Below, piece after piece: positions 1 to 7,336 of a DNA stretch of 55,054 nt. The notes beneath the pieces are model-generated. The model was given only the letters and a program-made list of their open reading frames with translations, made no database searches and was not told the origin of the DNA. The position numbers were made by a program, and so were the translations under genes. Source of the stretch: Acidobacteriota bacterium (GTDB taxonomy: Bacteria > Acidobacteriota > Terriglobia > Acidiferrales > UBA7541); assembly GCA_013289955.1 (NCBI GenBank), contig JABCYZ010000041.1, positions 1 through 55,054 of the forward strand, read 5' to 3'. The number at the start of each line of letters is the position of its first letter. Position 1 is the first letter of the stretch.

Positions 1-1
1 A

Positions 2-355
2 GAGGCCCGGGCATGCTTGGAAACCGGAAAGTTTCTGGTCGCGCACGACTCTGCTGCCTTCGCCGCGTGCGTTTATGTGGAATTGCGAAAAGACCGCGGC
101 TATCTGGGTCTGCTAGCCGTGGATCCGCAGCGTCAGGGTGAAGGACTGGGCCGCAAACTCGTTGCCGCCGCGGAGGATTATTTTCGCCGGGAAGGTTGCT
201 GTGCGGTCGATCTGCGCGTTATTAGTCAACGGTCTCCGCTTCCAGCGTTTTACCGTCGCCTCGGTTACGTGGAGATCGGCACGGCTCCGTTTGCTCCGGC
301 TCTTCAGGCAAAAGTGCCAGGGCACTACATTATTATGTCCAAACCATTGGCATGA
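2..355 (+). CDS. GNAT-family N-acetyltransferase, N-terminally truncated by window edge
   Basis: The frame is open to the first base of the window, so the real start lies upstream; a TTG at 17 is the first possible start inside but is unlikely to be used. The visible part holds the acetyl-CoA binding core of the GNAT fold: VDPQRQGEGLGRKL matches motif A (Q/RxxGxG/A), and the ending FYRRLGYVEIG is the usual beta6-beta7 end of the domain. About 118 residues are visible against a usual 150, so roughly the first strand and helix are missing. It transfers an acetyl group from acetyl-CoA to an unknown amine; the substrate cannot be inferred. It converges on the minus-strand gene that ends at 386. 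Confidence 0.8.
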   Translation, partial: EARACLETGKFLVAHDSAAFAACVYVELRKDRGYLGLLAVDPQRQGEGLGRKLVAAAEDYFRREGCCAVDLRVISQRSPLPAFYRRLGYVEIGTAPFAPALQAKVPGHYIIMSKPLA

Positions 356-385
356 AGCGCCGGCCGGATTCGAGGGGCCATAGGA

Positions 386-1039
386 CTAATGTGCCCGGGG
401 AAGAGGCCCGAAATAGCGGTAGTGCCCCGTAATTTTCCAGCTGAACAGGACATCTTCCATCTTCGGCCCCTGCCCGATGTTATGGACGATCAAAGGCCGC
501 CCGCTCTCGCTGGACTTCGCGTTCACCACCACCCCGATGTGCGGCACACCGCCGCCTAAATCCCAGGTGACGATATCTCCGGGCAAGTATTCTTTTGCGA
601 GCAGGGAAACCGGCAGGCTATCTCCTTTGCGGGCGAAGAAGACCATCAGATTTGGCACCCGGCGGTGGTCGATGCTGGAATCCGGATGCGTTTGATGCCA
701 TTTGGTATTCAGAGGATAGTCCGTCCAGTTTTCTGCTATGTCTTCGTGGACTTCTTTTTGCAGATCCACGCCAACCACCCGGTAGGCGCGAATAATTTCG
801 TCCGAGCAGACGCCCGTGTCCGCGGGAACGTCTCCGCCGGGATAGTCTAAATGGACGTAGATGGAAACGTACTTCACGGAATGATTCGTTCGTTCGACCG
901 CCGCTTTCACGAGTTTATCGAGGAATTGCTGGTGCTCATTCGGGGTGGAGGGCCTCGTTTGGGCGAGCGCAGCTGAGACGGCCGCACCCAGGGATAGAGC
1001 CAGCGCGAGGAACTTCTTTCCGTGAAAGGCAGGAGCCAC
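386..1039 (-). CDS. Exported DUF1287 family protein
   Basis: The body PGGDVPADTGVCSDEIIRAYRVVGVDLQ is the signature of the DUF1287 family (E. coli YijF belongs to it); the DTGVCSD cysteine and the later HIGVVVN and HN motifs fit a papain/NlpC-like fold, but no reaction is established. A signal peptide (KKFLALALSLGAAVSAALA) is followed by AQTRP, so the protein is exported. I chose the GTG at 1039, which puts the signal peptide close to the N-terminus; the same frame runs back to a TTG at 1114, giving 242 residues with an implausibly long leader. It lies downstream of the peroxiredoxin-like gene on the same strand (84 bases, or 8 if the TTG is used) and is probably cotranscribed with it. Confidence 0.82.
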   Translation of the reverse strand: MAPAFHGKKFLALALSLGAAVSAALAQTRPSTPNEHQQFLDKLVKAAVERTNHSVKYVSIYVHLDYPGGDVPADTGVCSDEIIRAYRVVGVDLQKEVHEDIAENWTDYPLNTKWHQTHPDSSIDHRRVPNLMVFFARKGDSLPVSLLAKEYLPGDIVTWDLGGGVPHIGVVVNAKSSESGRPLIVHNIGQGPKMEDVLFSWKITGHYRYFGPLPRAH

Positions 1040-1122
1040 TCTTTGAATCTTAGCGCATTCGCTTCGGGTTTGAGCGCCCCCGCCGCGAAAGAACAAAACA
1101 CGCTCGGCCGGCAAACCGTCGG

Positions 1123-1656
1123 TCAGGGAAGTGCAGCGAGGAGAGCAGCTGTGCTGGCGTTGTCACCGAACGTTTCGCTGGCGTGAGAAAAAAGGTCGAC
1201 GTTGCCCGGGCCAAAAACAAAACTTCCGCCGAGCTGAAACGGATTTTTCCCGAGTTTGTGTTGATGATGGCCGGCTTCATGCGCTCGCTTGCGTGCTTCC
1301 GAATTGTCGCCGCGCAGGAGATGAAGGAGATTGGCGGATTTCAGCTCCGCGGCGCGATAAGCCTGACGCTGTTCGTCAATCAGGAGGGGAAAAGTGATAC
1401 CGGTCTCCTTCTGAAACTCCCGGGCGTAAATGGGGTCGCCGAGGCCAATGGCGGCGAGAGTCGCTCCTTTGCCGCGAAAGGCCTGTTCGTGTTCGCGCAA
1501 CTGCGCGACGTGCTCGCGGCAAAAGATTCAGCCGTAGTGACGGAGGAAAACCACGACGGCGGGCCGTTTGTCCCACAAGGAGCCGAGCCGCGTCTCGCGG
1601 TTGTCGCAATCGGGAAGTGTGATGAAGGCGAGCTTATTGCTGAAGGAAGGTTCCAT
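1123..1656 (-). CDS. Peroxiredoxin-like AhpC-TSA_2 / SelU-type redox protein, candidate selenoprotein with in-frame UGA
   Basis: Read from the ATG at 1656, the frame gives 177 residues with one internal stop, UGA at 1530-1528 (residue 43). The sequence either side is a continuous thioredoxin-fold protein: RPAVVVFLRHYG, then UGA, then IFCREHVAQLREHEQAF and later ITFPLLIDEQRQAYRA and GGSFVFGPG. In the AhpC-TSA_2 (PRXL2/SelU-like) family this place carries a CxxC redox motif (GCxFCRE); here the first Cys codon is UGA and the second is C46, giving U-x-x-C. Length and both flanks match the family and no frameshift is needed. The likely role is thiol/selenol peroxide or disulfide reduction in the cytoplasm. 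A SECIS-like hairpin follows the UGA. The alternative is a nonsense mutation of a UGC or UGU codon, or a short product started at the TTG at 1500, which would lack the active site. No selenocysteine machinery gene is visible in the window. Confidence 0.8.
1468..1530 (-). promoter_or_regulatory. SECIS-like nested hairpin immediately 3' of the in-frame UGA
   Basis: On the minus strand, four bases after the UGA (1530-1528), UUUGCCGCGA (1523-1514) pairs perfectly over 10 bp with UCGCGGCAAA (1477-1468). Inside it, UCGCGC (1508-1503) pairs over 6 bp with GCGCGA (1498-1493), closing an AGUU apical loop (1502-1499). There are 25 bases between the UGA and the loop, and G is the second loop base. As I recall the bacterial SECIS model, a short stem with G among the first two loop bases about 16-37 bases after the UGA is what SelB recognises. 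The internal loop is asymmetric (5 versus 15 bases). Because the region is coding, pairing could be partly accidental; folding was done by eye. Confidence 0.55.
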
Positions 1657-2017
1657 GCCATACCCATCCTGTTGCAGCAGAGAAAGCACTGTCAAGCGTT
1701 GCGCTTCCGCACTTGTTCACAGGTTTCGATGAGCTCTTCGCCATGCACTGGCTCATCCCTGACCTTACGCTGGCTTTGAGCGGCCACACGTCCTGCCGGG
1801 CTCTGAATTCCTCCGCACTCTCCGATTCGCGATAACTCTATCGCTCAGGGCTTCTCTGAGCGACCAGAAGGCACTAGGTAAAACTCCCGGAGTCGCGGCC
1901 ATCTCCTGGTCGGTCCAGAAATCCCGGCACGGATCATAAAAGCAAAGCATGTATTTTCAGTATTTTATATGGGAATTTAGGGGTTTTTTGAAAGTATCCG
2001 TCTGACGCGCGGTACTA

Positions 2018-2087
2018 GAACTTTTGTTCAGGAAAATCCTCCTCGGCCCTGAACCGATTAGGCTGTACCAAACTAGAACATTTGTTC
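2018..2087. promoter_or_regulatory. Two GAAC-N4-GTTC palindromic boxes upstream of the pilin
   Basis: CTAGAACTTTTGTTC and CTAGAACATTTGTTC each contain GAAC-N4-GTTC (2018-2029 and 2076-2087), with 58 bases between equivalent positions. The 3-base CTA extension is shared, so this is a repeated protein-binding site rather than chance dyad symmetry. The second box abuts a possible promoter, TTGCCT (2090-2095) and CATACT (2114-2119) with an 18-base spacer. GAAC-N4-GTTC is the core of the LexA/DinR box of Firmicutes; whether LexA or another regulator binds here is unknown. Confidence 0.5.
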
Positions 2088-2117
2088 CATTGCCTGTTCT
2101 TGGTTTGCAGTTGCATA

Positions 2118-2161
2118 CTTTACGAAGTAAAGAGGCCTACCAAAGGTAGGGCCCAAAGCCC
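2118..2161 (+). other. Hairpin-rich pilin mRNA leader
   Basis: Short perfect dyads follow one another just before the pilin start: CTTTAC-GAA-GTAAAG (2118-2132), CCTACC-AAA-GGTAGG (2136-2150) and GGGC-CCAAA-GCCC (2149-2161). The last two overlap and cannot both form at once, as in a switch or an mRNA-stabilising leader. The ribosome site AAGGAG follows directly. No known riboswitch consensus is recognised. Confidence 0.4.
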
Positions 2162-2187
2162 AGGTCCCAAAAAGGAGAATTACAGCA

Positions 2188-2664
2188 ATGCGTACTCGGC
2201 AAAAAGGCTTCTCTCTCATTGAGTTGCTGATCGTCGTGGCGATCATTCTGATCATCGCGGCTATCGCAATTCCGAACTTGCTCCGGTCGCGTATGGCGGC
2301 CAACGAAGCTTCCGCAGTCGGTTCGATCCGCACGATCAACACCTCCGCTGTGACCTATTCGTCCACCTACCCGAACGCAGGCTTCCCTGCAACGCTTGCG
2401 TCTTTGGGCGGGACAACGCCTTGCACGGCGACCTCGACGAACGCCTGCTTGCTTGACGCAGTTCTCGCAGGCGGCACGAAGAGCGGCTACGTGTTTAACT
2501 GGACGAGCGACGGCAATACGCCTTCGGTCGGCTACTCCATCACCGGAACCCCTGTCACGGTTGGCACGACGGGTCAGCGCATGTTCTTCTCTGACCAGTC
2601 TGGTGTGATCCGTTATGACCCTTCCGGTGCAGGCGCCACGGCAGCTAGCCCGGCGCTTCAGTAA
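2188..2664 (+). CDS. Type IV pilin-like / pseudopilin protein
   Basis: The N-terminus is a class III prepilin signal: a short basic leader MRTRQKG, cleavage before FSLIELLIVVAIILIIAAIAIP, with the invariant Glu at mature position 5 (FSLIE). The hydrophobic helix of about 20 residues is the assembly spine. The remainder (to 158 residues) is a small globular domain rich in T, S, G and A with two Cys (CTATSTNAC), resembling PilA/PilE or GspG-like major subunits. It is processed by a PilD-type peptidase and assembled in the inner membrane. Start and AAAAAGGAG ribosome site are clear. The gene stands alone between a structured leader and a strong terminator, as expected for an abundant structural subunit; no pilus machinery genes lie nearby. 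Confidence 0.9.
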   Translation: MRTRQKGFSLIELLIVVAIILIIAAIAIPNLLRSRMAANEASAVGSIRTINTSAVTYSSTYPNAGFPATLASLGGTTPCTATSTNACLLDAVLAGGTKSGYVFNWTSDGNTPSVGYSITGTPVTVGTTGQRMFFSDQSGVIRYDPSGAGATAASPALQ

Positions 2665-2703
2665 ATTTAGGTCCTGGCCGGGCAACCGGCTTAGTTGAAA
2701 ATC

Positions 2704-2745
2704 GACAGAGCACTGGATCAAGATCCCGTGCTCTGTCTTTTTTTT
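2704..2745 (+). terminator. Rho-independent terminator of the pilin gene
   Basis: GACAGAGCAC (2704-2713) and GTGCTCTGTC (2728-2737) form a perfect 10-bp stem, followed at once by eight T residues. This is a textbook intrinsic terminator about 40 bases after the pilin stop codon. Confidence 0.92.
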
Positions 2746-2924
2746 GCAGTACGCACACCATCGCGGCAACAATCCTTCCTGCTTTGACGGGCCCTCAGAC
2801 TATCCACGCGCAAGTTGCGGCACCTCTCCCCCGGTGCCATAATCCAAACTTCTGACGCCGAATGAGCGGGACGGCCGAAAGTCGTCTTTCCCAGGTCATT
2901 GGCTGCGGTCTCTGAGGGGGTTCC

Positions 2925-4346
2925 ATGGCAATACGCGACAGCTGGATTGAAATGCGAGAGGCGAAAGCCGCGACGGCAAACGGAAATCGCAACATGTCGC
3001 AGATGCACCTGGCGCGGCAGGGCGTCCTCACCGAAGAGATGGAATACATCGCGAAACGGGAGAAGCTTGCTCCGGAGCTGATTCGGAGCGAAGTGGCACG
3101 CGGGCGCTGCATCATCCCGGCGAATGTGAATCACCGCAATCTGGAGCCGATGGCGATTGGCATCGCCACAAAATGCAAGATCAACGCGAACATCGGGAAT
3201 TCCGCGACGAGTTCGAATATCGAGGAAGAACTCAAGAAGTTGCACCACGCTGTGCATTACGGCGCGGATACGGTGATGGACCTTTCGACCGGTGGGGATA
3301 TCCCGGTGATCCGCAAGGCAATTATCGACGCCTCGCCTGTTCCGGTGGGAACGGTACCTGTCTATGAGGCCATCTCGCGGGTGCGTCGTCCCGAGGATTT
3401 GACGATCGACCTGATGCTCGAGGTGATTGAGGAGCAAGCCGAACAAGGCGTGGATTACATGACCATTCACGCGGGCGTGCTGCGCGAGCATGTGCCGCTG
3501 GTGCGGAAGCGGATTACGGGTATTGTGAGCCGCGGCGGATCGCTGATGGCGCACTGGATGGAACACCACAAGAAGCAGAATTTTCTCTACGAAAACATCG
3601 AGAAGATTTGCAAGATTTTCAAGAAGCATGATGTGAGCTTTTCGTTTGGCGACGGGCTCCGGCCGGGATCAATCGCCGATGCGAGCGACGAGGCGCAGTT
3701 CGCGGAATTGAAGGTGCTTGGAGAGCTTACGAAAAAGGCCTGGGAGCACGACGTACAGGTGATGATCGAGGGACCCGGGCATGTGCCTCTCGACAAGATC
3801 AAGGAGCAGGTCGACAAGGAGATGGAATGGTGCCATGAGGCGCCTTTCTACACTCTGGGGCCGCTCGTCATTGACATCGCGCCCGGCTACGACCACATCA
3901 CGAGCGCGATTGGCGCCGCGATGATCGGCTGGCACGGGGCTTCGATGCTCTGTTACGTGACGCCGAAGGAGCACCTGGGGCTGCCGAACCCGGAAGACGT
4001 GAAGCAGGGCGTGATTGCCTACAAGATCGCGGCGCATGCTGCAGACGTGGCCCGCCACCGTCCGGGTGCGCAGGATCGCGATGATGCCTTGAGCTACGCG
4101 CGATTCTTGTTTGACTGGAACAAGCAGTTTGAGCTGTCGCTCGACCCGCCGACGGCGAAAGCTATGCACGACGAAAATTTGCCCGACGATTTCTACAAAG
4201 AGGCAAAATTCTGCTCGATGTGCGGGCCGAAGTTCTGCTCGATGAACATCACCCAGCTTGCGGAGGCCGAAGGCGGCCACGACCAGACCGAGCGCAAGCA
4301 GAAATTCGTCGAGCTCCTTGCGAAAGTTCAGGGTGCAGGCGCTTAG
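2925..4346 (+). CDS. thiC: Phosphomethylpyrimidine synthase ThiC
   Basis: ThiC is a radical-SAM enzyme that rearranges aminoimidazole ribotide to HMP phosphate, the pyrimidine half of thiamine. The protein is 473 residues, the short bacterial form without the N-terminal extension seen in E. coli (about 630). Family motifs include NANIGNSATSS, GADTVMDLSTGGDI, SFGDGLRPG, VMIEGPGHVP and DIAPGYDHITSAIG. The 4Fe-4S motif at the C-terminus is C430-x2-C433-x4-C438 (CSMCGPKFC), as in this noncanonical radical-SAM family. The ATG follows GAGGGGG. I searched the roughly 170 bases upstream by eye for a TPP riboswitch and found no convincing match. The next gene overlaps its stop by one base. Confidence 0.97.
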   Translation: MAIRDSWIEMREAKAATANGNRNMSQMHLARQGVLTEEMEYIAKREKLAPELIRSEVARGRCIIPANVNHRNLEPMAIGIATKCKINANIGNSATSSNIEEELKKLHHAVHYGADTVMDLSTGGDIPVIRKAIIDASPVPVGTVPVYEAISRVRRPEDLTIDLMLEVIEEQAEQGVDYMTIHAGVLREHVPLVRKRITGIVSRGGSLMAHWMEHHKKQNFLYENIEKICKIFKKHDVSFSFGDGLRPGSIADASDEAQFAELKVLGELTKKAWEHDVQVMIEGPGHVPLDKIKEQVDKEMEWCHEAPFYTLGPLVIDIAPGYDHITSAIGAAMIGWHGASMLCYVTPKEHLGLPNPEDVKQGVIAYKIAAHAADVARHRPGAQDRDDALSYARFLFDWNKQFELSLDPPTAKAMHDENLPDDFYKEAKFCSMCGPKFCSMNITQLAEAEGGHDQTERKQKFVELLAKVQGAGA

Positions 4347-5176
4347 TGTCGTTTCTTTCCGGTGGAGTGGCAGTCGTCACAGGCGCTGGGAGCGGAATCG
4401 GGCGCGCACTGGCGCAGCAGCTTGCCGCGGCAGGTTCCGCGCTGGCGATTGCGGATGTCGATGAAAAGGGGCTAAGCGAAACGGCGGCCTCCCTCGCGAC
4501 CAAGCAGGCGGCGCTTTCAACGCATGTACTGGATGTCTCCGAGGAAGCCTCGGTGCGTGGTTTCGCTGAAGATGTGGCTCGGCGGCACGGCCGAGTAACG
4601 CTGCTTATCAACAATGCGGGCGTGGCCCTTCATGGCACGTTCGAAGAACTGTCTCTCGACGATTTGCGCTGGCTGATGGGCATCAATTTTTGGGGCGTCG
4701 TATACGGTGTGACGTATTTCCTTCCGATTTTGAAGCAGCAGCCGCGCGCCCACATCGTCAACTTGTCGAGCGTCTTCGGAATGATTGCTCCGCCAGGCCA
4801 GAGCGCCTATTCGGCAAGCAAATTTGCCGTTCGGGGATTCACGGAGGCGGTAAGGCACGAACTGGGGGGCACGTCGGTTTCTGTTTCCTGCGTTCACCCC
4901 GGAGGCATTCATACGCCCATCGCGAAGCGAGCGCGCCTCGGGGCTCATGCCTCAGAGAGCAAACGCCAGGCAGCGATCGATTATTTTGAGAAGGTTACTC
5001 CAACCTCGCCGGAAGCTGCCGCTGCCCGGATTCTGAAAGGCGTCCTAAAGAGCGAACCGCGTATTCTCATTGGGAAGGATGCTCGCCAGATCGATTTCGT
5101 GCAAAGACTCCGCCCCGCCACGTACTGGAAAATGATGGCGAAAAGGGCCGAGGCCCAGGGGCAGAAGAAAACCTGA
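4346..5176 (+). CDS. Short-chain dehydrogenase/reductase (SDR)
   Basis: A classical SDR of 276 residues. The NAD(P)-binding glycine motif is T12-GAGSGIG-19, the NNAG motif is residues 89-92, and the catalytic set S142, Y155, K159 is present (NLSSVFG and YSASK). The substrate is not evident. The start is the GTG at 4346 whose first base is the last base of the thiC stop (TAGTG), so translation is probably coupled to thiC. The frame continues upstream inside thiC to 4220, but that extension has no SDR similarity. Linkage to thiC does not by itself imply a thiamine role. Confidence 0.9.
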   Translation: MSFLSGGVAVVTGAGSGIGRALAQQLAAAGSALAIADVDEKGLSETAASLATKQAALSTHVLDVSEEASVRGFAEDVARRHGRVTLLINNAGVALHGTFEELSLDDLRWLMGINFWGVVYGVTYFLPILKQQPRAHIVNLSSVFGMIAPPGQSAYSASKFAVRGFTEAVRHELGGTSVSVSCVHPGGIHTPIAKRARLGAHASESKRQAAIDYFEKVTPTSPEAAAARILKGVLKSEPRILIGKDARQIDFVQRLRPATYWKMMAKRAEAQGQKKT

Positions 5177-5242
5177 TGGTGCCAGGTTCTGCCGGGTCCA
5201 TCTCCTGTGAGGTAAAATCAAGGAAGCCTGAGGCGAGCGACA

Positions 5243-5524
5243 ATGATCCATGTCCTCCAGTTCCTCCTGAAGCTTCTCCTCAGTCTGGAGCGAGGTCTCG
5301 AAGACAATTCAAAACTCGTGGGCAGTCTTTTCATCGGAGGTTTTTGGCTTCTTCTGCTCGCCGAGCTTTTTCCCGCTCAGCTTGGAATCTGGAGCGAATG
5401 GTTTGTTTGGGGCGGCTGGATTTCGATAGGAATCGCAGTTTTCCTGTTTGTGCGCAGGAAAATTTGGGTCTGGAGGGGCCGAAACAGGATCGCCAAGCGT
5501 CGGAGTTCCCTGTTTCGGGCCTAA
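5243..5524 (+). CDS. Small membrane protein of unknown function
   Basis: A 93-residue protein with two hydrophobic stretches, residues about 27-45 (SLFIGGFWLLLLAELFP) and 53-69 (EWFVWGGWISIGIAVFLFV), ending in a strongly basic tail (RRKIWVWRGRNRIAKRR). This predicts two membrane helices with a cytoplasmic C-terminus. I do not recognise a family. The ATG is preceded by GAGGCGAG about 6 bases away. It lies between the SDR and the Rieske gene on the same strand. The hydrophobicity pattern and basic tail make it look real, but it could be a chance frame. Confidence 0.55.
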   Translation: MIHVLQFLLKLLLSLERGLEDNSKLVGSLFIGGFWLLLLAELFPAQLGIWSEWFVWGGWISIGIAVFLFVRRKIWVWRGRNRIAKRRSSLFRA

Positions 5525-5615
5525 GCCCTCTTTGACGAGGATAGAAGGCCGGACTATACTGCGCGGCGAGAGACCTGAAGGCGATCGACCTCTACGTCAT
5601 CGCTCTGGAGCGAAC

Positions 5616-5921
5616 ATGCCGTTCCTGCGAGCCGCCAAGACTTCCGACCTTCCCCCGGGCGCGATCCATGTAATTCAAGTCGAGGGCAAAGCTTTGGCGC
5701 TCGCCAATGTCGCCGGTAAGTTCTTCGCCATCAACAATACCTGCTTGCACCGGGGAGGGCCTCTCGGTGAAGGGTCACTCGAGGATAAGATCGTTACCTG
5801 CCCCTGGCACGGCTGGCAGTATGACGTAACCACGGGGAAGCTGCTTCAGAACCCAAGCCAAGGGGTCGCCTGCTATCCTACAGAAGTCCGTGGGGACGAA
5901 GTCTTTGTCGACGTGGCCTGA
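5616..5921 (+). CDS. Rieske-type non-heme 2Fe-2S ferredoxin
   Basis: A 101-residue single-domain Rieske protein. The cluster ligands are C43-x-H45 (NTCLHRGG) and C62-x2-H65 (CPWHGWQYD), spaced as in the NirD/BphF-type small ferredoxins. It would carry electrons in the cytoplasm to an oxygenase or reductase; no partner is adjacent, although a Rieske oxygenase-type gene exists about 33 kb away. I chose the ATG at 5616 (preceded by GGAG), which gives the normal family length; the frame runs upstream to 5448 into sequence overlapping the small membrane gene and unlike a Rieske protein. Confidence 0.9.
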   Translation: MPFLRAAKTSDLPPGAIHVIQVEGKALALANVAGKFFAINNTCLHRGGPLGEGSLEDKIVTCPWHGWQYDVTTGKLLQNPSQGVACYPTEVRGDEVFVDVA

Positions 5922-6084
5922 AAATCCGTCTAACCCCATAAAAATAAAGAAGATAATTCGCATTTGCAGCTTATGAGCGTCCTCCCCCGGATTTCCTCAA
6001 CCCGCCCTGAAAAGCGGCTAACCCCAACATTTTGTTTCGCTTTTTGGCCGTCCCCGTGTATATTGCTGCCGACTCGACGCCTCG

Positions 6085-6543
6085 ATGGCAACTCCGACCT
6101 CGCAACGACACTATTGGATATTCAGCGCTGACCCGCACCACTATCATTGGGACACCCTTTTTGTGAAGGGCAAGGAAATGTGGCACGGAGCGGAGTCGAA
6201 GCCCGACGCCATTCGGGCTCTCAAACAGGTGCGCAAAGGCGACCGCGTGCTTTGCTATCATTCGGCGCCCGAGCGGACGCTCTATTCGATTGCTGAAATC
6301 ACGCGTGACCCTTATCCCGATCCTCACGACCACAAGGAAAAGAACCTCGTGGCGGACCTGCGAGCATTTGACCGGCTGCCGCGGCAAGTCACGCTGGCCG
6401 AGCTGCGCGGGAATCCTGCACTGAAGAAGATGAAACTGCTGAAAAACGTGCGCGTGCTCGTTTCGCAGATTACGGAAGCCGAATATCAGGAAATACTGCG
6501 TATGGCTGGCATCGTGGCTTCGCCTGGAATCCCGCTCCCCTGA
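6085..6543 (+). CDS. EVE-domain (PUA-like) protein
   Basis: The whole 152-residue protein matches the EVE domain (formerly DUF55): it opens with HYWIFSADPHHYHWD, and has MWHGAESKPDAIRALKQVRKGDRVLCYHSAPERTLYSIAEIT in the middle, the segment that builds the aromatic nucleobase pocket. EVE domains are related to PUA and YTH domains and bind modified bases in RNA or DNA; they often occur near restriction systems, but none is visible here. The ATG at 6085 gives the usual length. The cyclase gene starts 5 bases after its stop, suggesting cotranscription without obvious functional linkage. Confidence 0.85.
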   Translation: MATPTSQRHYWIFSADPHHYHWDTLFVKGKEMWHGAESKPDAIRALKQVRKGDRVLCYHSAPERTLYSIAEITRDPYPDPHDHKEKNLVADLRAFDRLPRQVTLAELRGNPALKKMKLLKNVRVLVSQITEAEYQEILRMAGIVASPGIPLP

Positions 6544-6548
6544 ACGCC

Positions 6549-7262
6549 ATGCTCGAAGGAATTCTCTCCGGAAGGACACGGGTCCTCGACCTGGCCTACG
6601 CCATCAACGACAAACTGGTGCCGTGGCCGGGTGATGAGCGCTGGTTTGAGGCCCGGGTCAACTCCAGCATCGAGAAGGACGGCTACTTCACGCGAAGCTT
6701 CTGGATGCTGGAGCACTACGGCACGCATTTGGATGCGCCGATTCATTTCGCTCCGGGGAAGACGACGGTCGATCAGATCCCCGTGAGACAATTTTTTGGG
6801 ATGGCGGCCGTATTCGATGTTCGCCCGGAAGGCGCTGCGGACGCGGACTACGCGCTTTTGGGGGCGCGGATCAGCGAGTGGGAAGAACGGCACGGACGAA
6901 TTCCAGCGGGAGCCATCGCGCTGCTCAGGACGGGCTGGGCGTCACGATGGCCCGACCTGAAGACGTACCGCAATCAGGATAAGGCCGGACGCATGCATTT
7001 TCCGGGATTTTCCCTGGAGGCGGTCGAGCGGTTGATCGAGCGCAAGGTCAGCGGCATCGGAACTGACACCATCAGCGTGGATTGCGGCGCGTCCCTGGAT
7101 TTTCCGGTGCATCATTTGGCGCTCGGAGCGGGCCTCTACCATCTTGAGAACCTCGCGGATTTGAGCGAACTTCCGGAAAAGGGTGCGTTTCTCATCGTGG
7201 CGCCGATCAAGCTCGAGGGCGGTTCGGGCGGACCGGCCCGTGTGTTTGCGTTGTTGCCGTAA
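6549..7262 (+). CDS. Cyclase-family metal-dependent hydrolase (kynurenine formamidase-like)
   Basis: A 237-residue member of the PF04199 cyclase/formamidase family. The metal-binding motif is H56-x3-H60-x-D62-x3-H66 (HYGTHLDAPIHF), and the conserved GIGTDTISVD and HHLALGAGLYHLENLADL segments follow. Family members hydrolyse N-formylkynurenine, isatin or cyclic amides with Zn or Mn; the substrate here is not determined. No tryptophan-degradation genes are adjacent, so a kynurenine role is not supported by context. The ATG at 6549 lies 5 bases after the EVE gene. Confidence 0.9.
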   Translation: MLEGILSGRTRVLDLAYAINDKLVPWPGDERWFEARVNSSIEKDGYFTRSFWMLEHYGTHLDAPIHFAPGKTTVDQIPVRQFFGMAAVFDVRPEGAADADYALLGARISEWEERHGRIPAGAIALLRTGWASRWPDLKTYRNQDKAGRMHFPGFSLEAVERLIERKVSGIGTDTISVDCGASLDFPVHHLALGAGLYHLENLADLSELPEKGAFLIVAPIKLEGGSGGPARVFALLP

Positions 7263-7336
7263 AGAAAAGCAGTTAGCCGTAAACATTTAGAAGGGTCCAT
7301 ACGTCTTAGATAAAGGGTTCGGGTGAGGGTCGTTTC

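Larger units (their letters stand above)
1657..2187. other. Divergent intergenic region between the peroxiredoxin-like gene and the pilin
   Basis: About 530 bases without a convincing gene. A 61-codon minus-strand frame at 1765-1950 resembles nothing I know and has no clear ribosome site. The part nearest the pilin is AT-rich (around 1950-2100) and holds two GAAC-N4-GTTC palindromes and a hairpin-rich leader, listed separately. I see no clear promoter for the peroxiredoxin-like gene. Confidence 0.6.

Noticed and set aside
1380..1667. Frameshifted or pseudogene reading of the peroxiredoxin-like region
   Set aside because: The family sequence continues in a single frame on both sides of the UGA; the other two frames show no similarity, so no frameshift is needed.
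1765..1950. 61-codon minus-strand frame upstream of the peroxiredoxin-like gene
   Set aside because: No ribosome site, no recognisable sequence, composition like noncoding DNA; not listed as a gene.
2101..2114. Sigma-54 promoter before the pilin (TGGTTTGCAGTTGC)
   Set aside because: GG and GC are 9 bases apart, one short of the strict 10-base spacing, and the -24 element is poor.
2746..2924. Possible TPP riboswitch upstream of thiC
   Set aside because: The CTGAGA and ACCTGAT-type core elements are not found in the right order and spacing; only an accidental CTCTGAG lies near the start.
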